Assembly: GCF_028368995.1 (NCBI RefSeq)
Contig: NZ_JAQNDL010000002.1
Location: 1,919,724-1,983,723 of the forward strand
Reading direction: 5' to 3'
DNA from: Nannocystis bainbridge
GTDB lineage: Bacteria; Myxococcota_A; Polyangia; Nannocystales; Nannocystaceae
DNA: 64,000 nt
Under the pieces are notes generated by a model. The model was not told where the DNA came from and did no database searches. It saw nothing but the letters and a program-made list of their open reading frames with translations. The first letter of the stretch is position 1, and every line of letters starts with the position of its first letter. Below, in pieces: positions 15,908 to 26,349 of this stretch. The position numbers and the translations under genes are program-made.

Positions 15908-17220
15908 GTCCCCTCCTTGCGCTCGCCGCTCGCCGCGGCCGCTTGATGGGCCGCGCGGGCCGCCTTGCGCCCCTGCTCCGCCTCCTCGATGAGCGACAGC
16001 GTCGCCGGATCGAGGTGCGTCATCACCGTGTGCATGTCCTTGTCACCGCGGCCCGAGACGTTGACGAGCACCACCGCCTCCGGCCCGAGCTCGCGGATCA
16101 CCGCCGGCAGGGCAGCGATCGCGTGGGCGGTCTCGAGCGCCGGGATGATGCCCTCGGTGCGGGCCAGCAGCTCGGTGGCCGCCAGCGCCTCGCGGTCGGA
16201 GATCCCCAGGTAGCGCGCGCGCCCGGTCGCGTGCAGGTGCGCGTGCTCGGGGCCGATTCCCGGGTAGTCGAGCCCGGCCGAGATCGAGTGGGCCTCGAGC
16301 AGCTGGCCGTCGTCGGTCTGCAGGACCAGGCTGCGCATCCCGTGGAACACGCCGATCCGGCCCTTCGCCATCGTCGCCGCGTGCCGGCCCTGCAGCCCCT
16401 CGCCGGTCGCCTCGACCCCGAACAGCTGAACCGCCTTGTCGGGCACGAACGCCGCGAACAGCCCCATCGCGTTCGAGCCGCCGCCGACGCACGCCACCGC
16501 CGCGTCGGGCAGGCGGCCGATCCGGTCGAGGATCTGCGCCCGCGCCTCGTCGCCGATCACCCGCTGCAGCTCGCGCACCATCAGCGGGTACGGGTCGGGG
16601 CCCATCACGCTGCCGATCACGTAGTGCGTGTCGGCCACGCTGGCGACCCAGTCGCGCAGCGCCGCGTTGATCGCGTCCTTCAAGGTCGCCGACCCGCTCG
16701 TCACCGGCCGGACCTCGGCTCCGAGCAGGCGCATCCGCACCACGTTCAGCGCCTGGCGGGACACGTCCTCGGCGCCCATGTACACCGTGCACGGCATCCC
16801 GAAGTACGCGCAGGCCGTCGCCGTCGCCACCCCGTGCTGCCCCGCCCCTGTCTCGGCGATGATGCGGGTCTTGCCGAGCCGACGGGCCAGCAGCACCTGG
16901 CCGATGCAGTTGTTGATCTTGTGCGCCCCGGTGTGGTTCAGGTCCTCGCGCTTGAGGAAGATCCGCCCGCCGCCGACCGCCGCCGGCAGCCGGCGCGCCT
17001 CCGTCAGCGGCGTCGGTCGACCCACGTAGTCGCGGAGGATCGCCCGGTACTCGTCGACGAACGCCGGATCGGTCCAGGCCTGCGGCCACGCGCGGGCCAG
17101 CTCCTCGACCGCCGGCATCAGCGTCTCGGCCACATAGCGCCCGCCGAACTCACCGAATTCACCCAGCAGCTCGGGCGGGCCGCGGAGCAGGTTGTCATCC
17201 TCGGGGTGTACCGCGGTCAT
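15904..17220 (-). CDS. trpB: Tryptophan synthase beta subunit
   Basis: This 438-residue PLP enzyme condenses indole with L-serine. The PLP lysine is K101 in NHTGAHKINN, the phosphate-binding loop is GGGSNA, and the COMM-domain residues AETGAGQHG are present. ATG 17220 was chosen because it starts the conserved GEFGGRYVAETLMPA region at the right distance. Upstream extension is not conserved-looking. It is followed by trpA with a 4-nt overlap. The 259-bp upstream region shows no Trp-rich leader peptide or clear attenuator, so regulation is not evident. Confidence 0.95.
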   Translation of the reverse strand: MTAVHPEDDNLLRGPPELLGEFGEFGGRYVAETLMPAVEELARAWPQAWTDPAFVDEYRAILRDYVGRPTPLTEARRLPAAVGGGRIFLKREDLNHTGAHKINNCIGQVLLARRLGKTRIIAETGAGQHGVATATACAYFGMPCTVYMGAEDVSRQALNVVRMRLLGAEVRPVTSGSATLKDAINAALRDWVASVADTHYVIGSVMGPDPYPLMVRELQRVIGDEARAQILDRIGRLPDAAVACVGGGSNAMGLFAAFVPDKAVQLFGVEATGEGLQGRHAATMAKGRIGVFHGMRSLVLQTDDGQLLEAHSISAGLDYPGIGPEHAHLHATGRARYLGISDREALAATELLARTEGIIPALETAHAIAALPAVIRELGPEAVVLVNVSGRGDKDMHTVMTHLDPATLSLIEEAEQGRKAARAAHQAAAASGERKEGT

Positions 17221-17466
17221 GCGCCGGGGGATGGTAACACCGATCGTGAAGCCCCCTGCGCGGGCGCTATCGCCACCGCCGCGCTGGCCCGCGCACTCAC
17301 CTGTCCCAAAGTTCAGCTCGTACCCGTGACCACCGCCAGCGGTCCAGGCGCCAGCTCTGCATTCGGGGTCTATCAACCTCGCAAAGAGGCCGATAAACCC
17401 CAGGGCGAATCGCGGCTGGACCTCGGGGTCTTGCCGGCGTCGCCTCTTCTACCCGCGTGAATGGGA

Positions 17467-17479
17467 TATCGTAGGACCG
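17467..17479 (+). promoter_or_regulatory. Leaderless-type promoter of the hybrid histidine kinase
   Basis: TATCGT at 17467-17472 ends 7 nt before ATG 17480. No Shine-Dalgarno and no good -35 were seen. The rest of the 17221-17466 gap shows only a small CCTC/GAGG hairpin at 17384-17396. Confidence 0.4.
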
Positions 17480-18925
<1,446 letters not shown>

Positions 18926-19555
18926 GCCCCGGCGCAGCCCAGCCCAGGCCCGCGCCCTGAGCCCGACACTCGCGGTCGGGGCCATCCAAGCACGAGCGTG
19001 CCGCGCCCTCCGGCCCACCTCGTGCCGCACCACCTGTCTCTCGGACCAGAAGGTCCACGCACCAAGAATCTGTCCCTCGGGCCAGGTCCCATCGGAGCGG
19101 GTCTCTCGGTTGGATACCGACTGACCTGCCCCGCGAGTCAGAACGTCCCACGCCGACGACCTGGCCCTCGGGACAGCCCCGGGCGTACCGCCCACTGTCC
19201 GGCCCGCAACCTATCCCTCTGGCCAGGCTCGCCCGAACTCACCTGTCCCGCGGGCCAGCCTCACCCGCGAGCTCGCCCTCCTCTGTCCCTCTATCCCTCG
19301 GGCCAGACTCACCCGCGAGCTCTACCTCACCTGTCCCTCGGGCCAGCCTCGCCCGAAATCACCTGTCCCTCGGGCCAGCCTCGCCCGCGAGCTCGACCTC
19401 CCCAGTCCCCTCGGGCCAGCCTCGCCCGTGAGCTCGACCTCCCCGTCTCGCGCACCGGCGCCCGGACGCCTCGCGCCCCTCTCCAGGATCGCCTCACGCG
19501 CATTCGCAGACCCAGACCGCTTCGCTGAAACTCGCTTGGCGCGCCGGGCATCATA
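18926..19555. repeat. Long intergenic array of CCTGTCC...GGGCCAG hairpins
   Basis: This 630-bp gap holds no convincing gene. From about 19030 to 19450 there are roughly ten copies of a CACCTGTCC-CTCG-GGCCAG hairpin, each followed by a CTCGCCCGCGAGCTCG-like spacer that is itself a palindrome. Spacing is mostly 36-40 nt. The copies nearest the centre are degenerate (TGTCTCTCGGACCAG, CTATCCCTCTGGCCAG) and those around 19340-19430 are almost identical. This stem variant (CCTGTCC/GGCCAGG) carries a mismatch or a compensated C-G pair relative to the CATGTCC type. It follows the hybrid kinase. Confidence 0.75.
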
Positions 19556-19568
19556 GTGATATCATCAC
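19556..19568. promoter_or_regulatory. Palindromic operator candidate upstream of the SPFH operon
   Basis: GTGAT-ATC-ATCAC is a perfect 5-bp inverted repeat in a rare AT-rich patch 22 bp before ATG 19590. TATCAT within it could serve as -10. A ribbon-helix-helix protein is encoded by the second gene of the operon, so autoregulation at this site is plausible. Confidence 0.45.
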
Positions 19569-19589
19569 GACATCAATCCGGAGCCCCGC

Positions 19590-20462
19590 ATGACCTCGAT
19601 CCAGCAGAAGCGCGCTTTTTCGCTCAATGGTTTCATCGCTCTCTTCGTCTGGCTGGCCCTCGCCGCGTACGGCGCCAGCATGGTCGTCGATATCGCTCAG
19701 ACCCAGGATGCCGACCGCGTGTGGCAGCCGATCGTCCTCGGCCTGGCCCTCCTGCTCGCGCTCGGCGGCTTCTTCGTCAACCAGCCCAACGAGGCGCGGG
19801 TCCTGGTCTTCTTCGGCCGCTACGTCGGCACCGTCGCCAGCGCTGGTTATCACTTCGCCAACCCGTTCGCCGCCAAGCACCCGGTCAGCTTGCGCGTCCA
19901 CAACTTCAACAGCGAGAAGCTCAAGGTCAACGACGCCCGCGGCAACCCGATCGAGATCGCCGCCGTCATCGTCTGGCGCGTCACTGACAGCGCCAAGGCC
20001 TTGCTCGAGGTCGAGAACTACCGCGGCTTCGTCGCCATCCAGAGCGAGACCGCCATCCGCGCCGTCGCCACGCGCTTCCCCTACGACTCGCACGACGGCG
20101 AGGTCGCCCTGCGCAGCCACCAGGACGAGCTCAACGCCGGTCTGCAGCAGGAGGTCCAGGCCCGCCTCGACGTCGCCGGCCTCGAGGTCGTCGACTGCCG
20201 CCTCTCGCACCTCGCCTACGCCCCCGAGATCGCCCAGGCCATGCTGCGCCGCCAGCAGGCCGAGGCCGTCGTCGCCGCCCGCCGGCAGATCGTCGAGGGC
20301 GCCATCAGCATGGTCGAGATGAGCCTCCGCCGCCTCGACGAGCACGGCATCGTCCGCCTCGACGAGGAGCGCAAGGCCTCGATGGTCAACAACCTCCTGG
20401 TCGCCCTCGTCGCCGACCGCGAGGCCCAGCCGGTGATCAACACCGGCAGCCTCTACTCGTGA
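19590..20462 (+). CDS. SPFH/Band-7 domain membrane protein
   Basis: This 290-residue protein has two hydrophobic segments (about residues 12-34 and 46-64) followed by an SPFH domain (about 70-230: VLVFFGRYVGTVASAGYHF, then NGNPIEIAAVIVWRV-like). An Ala/Gln-rich helical part (AQAMLRRQQAEAVVAARRQI) is typical of stomatin/flotillin relatives. Such proteins form membrane-associated oligomers that organise microdomains or regulate proteases. CCGGAG about 8 nt before the ATG is a true Shine-Dalgarno, unlike many genes here. The stop overlaps the following ribbon-helix-helix gene, a pairing seen in many bacteria. Confidence 0.88.
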   Translation: MTSIQQKRAFSLNGFIALFVWLALAAYGASMVVDIAQTQDADRVWQPIVLGLALLLALGGFFVNQPNEARVLVFFGRYVGTVASAGYHFANPFAAKHPVSLRVHNFNSEKLKVNDARGNPIEIAAVIVWRVTDSAKALLEVENYRGFVAIQSETAIRAVATRFPYDSHDGEVALRSHQDELNAGLQQEVQARLDVAGLEVVDCRLSHLAYAPEIAQAMLRRQQAEAVVAARRQIVEGAISMVEMSLRRLDEHGIVRLDEERKASMVNNLLVALVADREAQPVINTGSLYS

Positions 20463-20662
20463 GCCTCCCCATGGTCGAGAAGAAGCGCTTCCTGCTGCGG
20501 ATCGACCCGGAGCTCCACGCCGCCCTCGAGCGCTGGGCGGCCGACGACCTGCGCAGCATCAACGGCCAGATCGAGTTCGTCCTCAAGGAGGCGCTGCGCG
20601 CCGGCGGCCGCTTCAAGGACCGCCCGGCCGACCCCTACCGCGCCAGCGTGGACGACGACTGA
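20459..20662 (+). CDS. Arc-like ribbon-helix-helix protein
   Basis: This 67-residue protein starts at GTG 20459, overlapping the SPFH stop; an ATG four codons later (20471) is an alternative start. The sequence KKRFLLRIDPELHAALERWA, then a second helix with IEFVLKEAL, is the beta-strand/helix/helix pattern of Arc/MetJ-type DNA-binding proteins. The strand residues (FLLRID) would enter the DNA major groove as a dimer. A basic/acidic tail follows. In known SPFH-Arc operons the small protein is thought to regulate the pair. The palindrome at 19556 is a plausible target. Confidence 0.75.
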   Translation: MSLPMVEKKRFLLRIDPELHAALERWAADDLRSINGQIEFVLKEALRAGGRFKDRPADPYRASVDDD

Positions 20663-20686
20663 CGCACCGCCGGACCGCCGCGCGTG

Positions 20687-20752
20687 GCATGTCCCGAAAG
20701 ACATGTCACTGCGCGCGCGGTCTGGTCTGACCTGTCCTTTCGCGCATGTCTC
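20687..20752. repeat. CATGTCC hairpin repeats between convergent genes
   Basis: A clean unit GCATGTCC-CGAA-AGACATGT (20687-20706) is followed by a degenerate CCTGTCC-TTTC-GCGCATGT (20731-20750). Both lie between the ribbon-helix-helix gene (stop 20662) and the convergent YgfZ-like gene (stop 20798). Confidence 0.6.
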
Positions 20753-20797
20753 CTCGCGCTCCTGCGAGCGCGACGCGCGGGGGCTGAGCGGCGCGCT

Positions 20798-21718
20798 CTA
20801 CTTTCGCCCTTTGACCCCGGGATCGTCCCCCAGCGGCCCCGAGCGGACCTCGACCGGCCCGATCCCCGCGCCTTCCAGCACCGTCCCCGGCGCCGCCGCG
20901 CTGCGGTGCACGATCGCCAGCCCGCTCGCCCCCCCGCTCGGGTCGGGCGCCCAGGTGTCCGCGCGCCCGGCCTGCGGGCGCTCGGGCGCCGCCAGCTCCA
21001 CCGGTCCTTCCGGACATGTCCCGGCGTGCACCCGCACCAGCACCCGGTTGACCTGCCCGCGCGCGTGGATGCGCGCCAGCGGCTCCTGACCCATGAAGCA
21101 GCCCTTGTCGTAGCTCACCGCCGCGACGAAGCCGACTTCGGGCGGGAACGTCCCCGCCGTGATCTCCCGGCCCCACGCCGGCGCCGCCGCCTCGATGCGC
21201 CGCGCGTCCCACGTGGTCGAGTTCGCCTCGGTCGCGTTCGCCAGCGCCGCCGCGACCGCCGCCGGCGCGCCGAACACCAGCCAGCCCGGGCCCGGGTAGA
21301 GCGTCTCCAGACACTCGATGCCGGCGCCCGCGATCGGCTCCGGCCAGATCATTGCGAACTCGACATCATCGGCGCGCTCGAGCGCGACGTCGTCCATGAT
21401 GATGTGGCGATCCAGCAGCGCGATCGCCTCGTCGGCGGCCTCCGCCGGCAGCGCCAGGTGCAGCGCACCATCGGCGCACGCCAGCACGATCGCCTCGGTG
21501 ACCAGCTTGCCCTTCACCGTCAAGATCGCGGCCGGCAGCGCGTAACCCGGGCGAGCCGCCTCGACGTCGGCCGACAGGATCCCCTGGAGGAAGCGGCGCA
21601 CATCGGATCCCGACAGGCGTAGCAAAATGCGACGCCCGTGCGGCAGCGCGGCGAGGCGGACATATGTCAGGCCCTGCGGGCCCGCGGACGACTGGAGCGG
21701 AGTCACGGCGGAAACCAT
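20798..21718 (-). CDS. ygfZ: YgfZ/GcvT-fold folate-binding protein
   Basis: This 306-residue cytosolic protein of the YgfZ/IBA57 family assists maturation or repair of certain Fe-S enzymes in a tetrahydrofolate-dependent way. The family signature K-G-C-F-M-G-Q-E is present (about residues 202-209) and includes the functionally required Cys. The N-terminal LSGSDVRRFLQGILSADV matches the GcvT fold. The length is close to E. coli YgfZ (326). The start ATG 21718 has no strong Shine-Dalgarno. A CATGTCC-type hairpin lies within the coding sequence at 21013-21028, encoding TCPEG. Confidence 0.85.
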   Translation of the reverse strand: MVSAVTPLQSSAGPQGLTYVRLAALPHGRRILLRLSGSDVRRFLQGILSADVEAARPGYALPAAILTVKGKLVTEAIVLACADGALHLALPAEAADEAIALLDRHIIMDDVALERADDVEFAMIWPEPIAGAGIECLETLYPGPGWLVFGAPAAVAAALANATEANSTTWDARRIEAAAPAWGREITAGTFPPEVGFVAAVSYDKGCFMGQEPLARIHARGQVNRVLVRVHAGTCPEGPVELAAPERPQAGRADTWAPDPSGGASGLAIVHRSAAAPGTVLEGAGIGPVEVRSGPLGDDPGVKGRK

Positions 21719-21825
21719 GGCAATTCACCCCCGTCCCGCGCAAGCGCGAGCACACCGCGGCGAACGCACCCCGCGTTCGCGCCGTGCCCCTTGATCGCCC
21801 CGTGGCCCCCCTTTAAAAGAGTCCC

Positions 21826-23592
21826 GTGCCGCGGCCGAGCGCAGCAGGGTTTTTACGCACGCTTGTGAGCGTCCTCGTCGCGCTGGCGGTCGCGCAGCCC
21901 GTCGCCGCCGCTCCTCCCCCTGCTGCGCGCACGCCCGCTGCCCTGGCGCCCGCGCCTGTCCCTTCGACCACGTCCCAACAGACAGGTGCGAAGGGCCAGC
22001 CAGAGTCGGAGCCTGCCTCTTCGGCCATGTCCCCAAGGACAGAGCCGAAGAGCCCGCCGCCGCCCTCGCCCGAGCAGCCGTTCAACCTCCCGGTCGCCGT
22101 GCGCACCGACGCCTACGGCCCGCGCCCGTCCGGCCTGCCCGAGCTGACGCGCGAGCAGATCGTCGCCTACGGCCTGCAGAACCCGCTGGTGAAGGCCGCC
22201 GACGCGCAGATCGAGCAGATGGAGGCCACGCTCCAGCGGGCCAAGTTCTCGTGGGTCCCGGTCATCAGGACCACCACCGCGCTCGCGCCCGGCGTCTACA
22301 CCCGCTGCGAAGACGTCCAGCTACAGACGACCGGCGGCGCCGACCCGGTTGACTTCCAGTACTGCCGCCCGGCCGGCCGAAACGGCGCCTCCGACATCGT
22401 CGACGTCGACACCATCAGCGGCTACTTCCGCCAGCTCAAGGAAGCGGGCATCGCTGTCCGCTTCGGCGCCGACTTCATCATCCCGGTGTTCACCTCCGGC
22501 AAGATCAAGCACGGCAAGGAGATGGCGGCCGCCGGCGTCGCCCTGGCCCGGCTCGCCAAGGAGCGCGCGCGTCAAGAGACGGTCCTCCGCGTGTATCAGG
22601 CCCACACCGCGCTGCTGCTCGCGCGCGAGAGCCTCGCCATCCTCGACGAGGCGTGGAAGGTCGTGCAGGAGGCCAAGGGGCAGATCCTCGTCGACCTCGG
22701 CGAGGACGAGGACGCCGATCCCGACGAGAGCAACCCCGACCGCGACCCCGCCGACCTGCCGCGCGTCGAGCTCGGCGAGCTGACCCTGATGGAGCGCGCG
22801 CTCGAGGCCCGCAAGATCGAGTCGGTCGCGCTCGCCACGCTGTGGACGATCGCCGGCGAGGCCGCGCCGGTCGGCTTCGACATCGCCGAGCGCTCGCTCG
22901 TCACCGACGGCGTCGACGGCGGCCTGCGCGAGCTGCCGCATTACCGCGATCTCGGCGCGCAGCAGCGGCCCGAGGCGAAGATGGCCGCCGGCCTGGTCGA
23001 GCTGCGCAAGGCCGGCGAAAAGTTCGCGCGCTCGCAGTTCTTGCCGGACTTCGGCGTCGCGGTGTCGGTTCAGATCTCGTACATGAACCAGGCCGACCGC
23101 GACATGAAGGCGCTCTACTACTTCGACCGGTACAACTACAACCGCGTCATCTTCGCCTTCGCGATGAACTGGAACCTCGACTTCCACAACAGCTACTTCG
23201 GCCTCAAGAAGGCGCGCGCCGAGCGACGTGAGGCAGAGCACCAGCGGGAGGCCGCGCGCTACCTGCTCGCGCTCGAGGTCGAGAAGGCCTACCGCGACCT
23301 GCAGCACGCCGGTCGATCGGTCAAACTGACCGAGCAAGCCACCCGCAAGGCCAAGCAACTGGTCGTCGACCAGCAGGTCAAGCAGACCGTCGGCGGCGGC
23401 AACTTCGTCGAGCTCGAGCGGGCCTTGACCCGCTGGGCCGAGTGGCGCTTCAAGCAATTCGAGGCCATTCACGCCCACAACGTCGCCCTCGCGGCCCTCT
23501 CGCGCGCGGTCGGCTCCTCCCTGGGGGTCGCCCCCAAGGCTACGGCGGCCGCCGCGCCCCCGAACGCCATTTCCGTGACCTCAAGCCCTTGA
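21826..23592 (+). CDS. TolC-family outer-membrane channel protein
   Basis: This is a 588-residue predicted outer-membrane efflux protein. The signal peptide (about 1-30, LVSVLVALAVAQPVAAAPP) is followed by a Pro/Ala/Ser-rich linker to about residue 85, then the TolC fold. There are two long helical hairpins with heptad-like Ala/Gln/Glu stretches (DAQIEQMEATLQRAKFSWVP, then EYQREAARYLLALEVEKAYRD-type). No membrane-fusion or RND partner is adjacent; an MlaC-like gene follows 69 bp downstream. The linker region (21955-22040) contains three CCTGTCC/CATGTCC hairpin units, so the linker seems to have absorbed the repeat family. The start is GTG 21826. Confidence 0.82.
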   Translation: MPRPSAAGFLRTLVSVLVALAVAQPVAAAPPPAARTPAALAPAPVPSTTSQQTGAKGQPESEPASSAMSPRTEPKSPPPPSPEQPFNLPVAVRTDAYGPRPSGLPELTREQIVAYGLQNPLVKAADAQIEQMEATLQRAKFSWVPVIRTTTALAPGVYTRCEDVQLQTTGGADPVDFQYCRPAGRNGASDIVDVDTISGYFRQLKEAGIAVRFGADFIIPVFTSGKIKHGKEMAAAGVALARLAKERARQETVLRVYQAHTALLLARESLAILDEAWKVVQEAKGQILVDLGEDEDADPDESNPDRDPADLPRVELGELTLMERALEARKIESVALATLWTIAGEAAPVGFDIAERSLVTDGVDGGLRELPHYRDLGAQQRPEAKMAAGLVELRKAGEKFARSQFLPDFGVAVSVQISYMNQADRDMKALYYFDRYNYNRVIFAFAMNWNLDFHNSYFGLKKARAERREAEHQREAARYLLALEVEKAYRDLQHAGRSVKLTEQATRKAKQLVVDQQVKQTVGGGNFVELERALTRWAEWRFKQFEAIHAHNVALAALSRAVGSSLGVAPKATAAAAPPNAISVTSSP

Positions 23593-23661
23593 AACTGGCT
23601 CGTAACCGGCTGAATGTCGCACTCCGGGTCGCCGTCCGAGCGCCCACCTCCGAGGCCGAAA

Positions 23662-24297
23662 ATGCCCAATTCCGCTCGTAGTCTCATCGCCGGGTTCGCG
23701 CTCTCCTTCGTCTCCGCCGTCGCCTTCCTCGGGCACGCGCCCGCCGCTGCCGCGGCGACCCCCACGGTCACCCCGTCCGCCGTGTTCAAGGAGCGCCACA
23801 GCAAGGTCCTCGAGCTGGTGAAGAAGCGCGCCGACCCCGAGACCCTCGCCAAGGAAGTCGACCAACTGCTCGACTACAAGGCCCTCGCGGAGGCCTCGCT
23901 CGGCGGCCCGGCGCGCTACGCCAACAAGTGCGCCCCGCGCTGCGCCGAGTTCGAGGCGCTGCTGACCAAGCTGATCCGCGAGAACTACCTCAAGCGGCTG
24001 CGCAGCGACAAGAAGTACGAGCTGACGATCGTCGGCGAAGAGGCCAAGGTCGGCGGTGACATGCGGGTCATCACCAACATCGCCCTGACCCGCGACGGCA
24101 AGGCCGAGGTCGTCGAGGTCGTCTACGTGATGCACGCCGTGGGCGACACCTGGAAGGTCGAAGACATCATCACCGACGGTGTCAGCCTGGCCAAGAACTA
24201 CAAGTTCGAGTTCAACAAGATCATCCGCGACAAGGGCGTCGACGAGCTGATCTTGCGCCTCGACAACAAGCTGGTCGAGCTGGCCAAGAAGAACTGA
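23662..24297 (+). CDS. MlaC/Ttg2-like periplasmic phospholipid-binding protein
   Basis: This is a 211-residue secreted protein. The signal peptide (about 1-31) ends in AAAAA. The mature part reads PSAVFKERHSKVLELVKKR, then QLLDYKALAEASLGG, then YLKRLRSDKKYELTIVGEEA. This is the pattern of MlaC (D-Y-x-x-(L/M)A...F...L(I/V)...Y). MlaC carries phospholipids between the outer and inner membrane complexes, so this protein probably does the same or supplies a TolC-type exporter. Close downstream placement behind the TolC-like gene suggests a functional pair. An ATG at 23662 was preferred to the upstream in-frame ATG because it starts the signal peptide. Confidence 0.82.
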   Translation: MPNSARSLIAGFALSFVSAVAFLGHAPAAAAATPTVTPSAVFKERHSKVLELVKKRADPETLAKEVDQLLDYKALAEASLGGPARYANKCAPRCAEFEALLTKLIRENYLKRLRSDKKYELTIVGEEAKVGGDMRVITNIALTRDGKAEVVEVVYVMHAVGDTWKVEDIITDGVSLAKNYKFEFNKIIRDKGVDELILRLDNKLVELAKKN

Positions 24298-24346
24298 GCC
24301 GCACGCCGGTCGCCCGCTGTCCGCGGGCGCCCGGGTCCGTCTGTGT

Positions 24347-24359
24347 TAGCCTGGAAGTC
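24347..24359 (+). promoter_or_regulatory. Leaderless-type promoter of the 24360 lipoprotein
   Basis: TAGCCT at 24347-24352 ends 7 nt before GTG 24360. No Shine-Dalgarno and no obvious -35 were seen. Confidence 0.4.
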
Positions 24360-26246
24360 GTGCCCCGCGCCGCCTTCACGTCCGGACCGAGGCGCCCCAG
24401 CCTGACGCTGGCGGCGCCTCTCCTCGTCGCGGCGCTGACCGCCTGTCCGCAGGACGAGATCGTCATCGTCGGCGAGTTCGGTCGCCCGCTCGCGCTCGGC
24501 AGCGGCGACGCGTCTCCGCTGCCGCGCCTCGTCTACCGCCCCGATGGTTGCCCCGGCGAGGCCGCGGCCGGCGGCTGCAGCTCGGTCTGCACCACCGCGC
24601 CCGAGAGCTGCCCGCCCGACGCCTGCTTCCCGCTCGTCATCGACAGCGGCAGCCCGATCACCACCCTCGTCGGCGAGGGCGAACCGGTCGCGGTGCGCAG
24701 CTGCTTCGAGGTCCGCACCGGCGAGGACGCGCTCGCCGAGGCCCCGATCGAAGGCGCGGCCGACGACGCGATCGCCCGCTTCCGCTTCGACTCGACCCCT
24801 TTCATCCGCCTGCCGTGGGCCACAGACGACGTCTCGTGGGGCTGGCAGGTCGGCGACGCCAGCGCCGCGCCGTTCGTCGGCGGCGTGCTCGGCGGCAACG
24901 TCCTGCGCCAGATGGCCGTGCGCTTCACCGACGCGCGCGGCAGCGACGGCCCGCAGATCACCTTCTACCGCGAGTTCCCCGGCGTCGAGAGCGTGCTCGC
25001 CGATCAGGGCATCGCCGCCCTCCCGCTGCAGTTCCCCGGCCTCCTGCTCGGCAAGCTGATCGACGACGTGTGCCAGCAACCCGACGGCGAGGACTGCGAC
25101 CTCACCAGCTTCGGCGTGTTCGATCGCAACCGCCCCGAGAGCGCCCTGCAGTCGACCCGCATGGTCCTCGACGCCTGCCTCGGCACCCCGCCGGCCGCCG
25201 TCGTCTACAACGCCGGCAGCAACAGCTGTGAGCTGGCCTCGGGGCCAGGTAAGCCCGGCAGCTATCGCTCGCCCACCGGCGTCGCGCGGGCCGACCTCCG
25301 CTCCGGCTGCGACCTGCAGGACGTCGCGGCGAGCTCCGGCGACATCGATCACGGCCACGACGCCTCGGTCCTGATCGCCACCGGCCTGCCTGGCCTGGTG
25401 CTGTTCGAGGACAGCGCCCAGCGCATGTTCGGCGGCCTCGATCTGCCGCCGTGCGTCGGCGACGGCGGCCTCTCGAGCGGCAGCAAGCGCGACACGCCCG
25501 CCTGTATCATGGGTCGGACGGGCCTCCTGCGCGCCCCGGGCTGGCCGCCCGCAGGCACCGCCGAGCAGCCGTTGCTCGAGCTGCGCGTTCGCAGCCTCGC
25601 CCTCGTCCCTGGTCTGACGCAGACCACCGGCCAGACCGCCTGCCAGCGGCTCGAAGTGCGCCTCCGGGCCCTGCGCTCGCAGTGCAACATCGCCGCCCGC
25701 GAGAAGGTCCCGCGCAGCGCGGCCAACGGCTGTCGCGCCGCCACCGATCGCCTGACCCCGAGCTCGGCCGGCTTCACCTCCGCCGCCGTGGTCGGCCAGG
25801 CCTTCGTCGCCAGCGACAGCCGCGTCGATCCCAGCCGGTGGATCCCGACCGTCATCGTCCCCGCCGATCACCCGCTCGTCAGCGCCGTCCGCCGCGACAC
25901 CAGCCCCGAGGCGCTCCAGCTCGACGGCCTGGTCGGCACCGCCCTCCTGAGCGGCACCGACGTCGTGCTCGACTACACGGACCCGACCCCGAGCGTGCGC
26001 GTCGCCTGCAACGACCCCGACGACGGCAGCTGTCTGGCCTTGCCCGCCTGCGTCCCGCGCGAGGATCCGCGGGCGGTCGTGCCCGCCTGCTGCTACGGCC
26101 TGCCGGAGGATCTGCTGGTCAGCCTGATCCGCGACCACAGCGCCTACGGCTGCTGCGAGGCGCTCTCGCCGGCCACCATCGACGAGCTGAACAACGCCGA
26201 GGCGATCGCCGGGCGCGAGCTTCCCTGCCCCGTGCGCGGCCGCTAG
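24360..26246 (+). CDS. Large lipoprotein with aspartic-protease-like bilobal fold
   Basis: This is a 628-residue predicted lipoprotein with signal and lipobox LLVAALTAC. The N-terminal part reads CFPLVIDSGSPITTL (about 88-102), the D-S/T-G motif of pepsin/retropepsin-like proteases. It is followed by a flap-like region and GGVLGGNVLRQM. A second lobe carries TALLSGTDVVLDYTDP, typical of the second-lobe D-x-x-LG-x-x-x-L-x-G...D-Y strand. A clear second D-T/S-G was not found, so it may be a one-site or inactive relative. Many Cys residues (CCYG, CCEA) suggest disulfides near the C-terminus. The CCTGTC-type lipobox codons and ELASGPGK (25231-25250) overlap hairpin repeats. The substrate and role are unknown. 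Confidence 0.65.
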   Translation: MPRAAFTSGPRRPSLTLAAPLLVAALTACPQDEIVIVGEFGRPLALGSGDASPLPRLVYRPDGCPGEAAAGGCSSVCTTAPESCPPDACFPLVIDSGSPITTLVGEGEPVAVRSCFEVRTGEDALAEAPIEGAADDAIARFRFDSTPFIRLPWATDDVSWGWQVGDASAAPFVGGVLGGNVLRQMAVRFTDARGSDGPQITFYREFPGVESVLADQGIAALPLQFPGLLLGKLIDDVCQQPDGEDCDLTSFGVFDRNRPESALQSTRMVLDACLGTPPAAVVYNAGSNSCELASGPGKPGSYRSPTGVARADLRSGCDLQDVAASSGDIDHGHDASVLIATGLPGLVLFEDSAQRMFGGLDLPPCVGDGGLSSGSKRDTPACIMGRTGLLRAPGWPPAGTAEQPLLELRVRSLALVPGLTQTTGQTACQRLEVRLRALRSQCNIAAREKVPRSAANGCRAATDRLTPSSAGFTSAAVVGQAFVASDSRVDPSRWIPTVIVPADHPLVSAVRRDTSPEALQLDGLVGTALLSGTDVVLDYTDPTPSVRVACNDPDDGSCLALPACVPREDPRAVVPACCYGLPEDLLVSLIRDHSAYGCCEALSPATIDELNNAEAIAGRELPCPVRGR

Positions 26247-26349
26247 GAGAGGCTCGGCGCCGTTCCACAACGCGCGTTGGCGCGTGACCGCACGCTCGCC
26301 GCGGCGCGCGCCCGAGCGCGGCACGCGGCGTCGCGCTGCGTCACGTCGT

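Noticed and set aside
19030..19450. CRISPR or leader array in the gap after the hybrid kinase
   Set aside because: The repeats are diverged, contain the CCTGTCC-type stem, and spacers are themselves repeated rather than unique.
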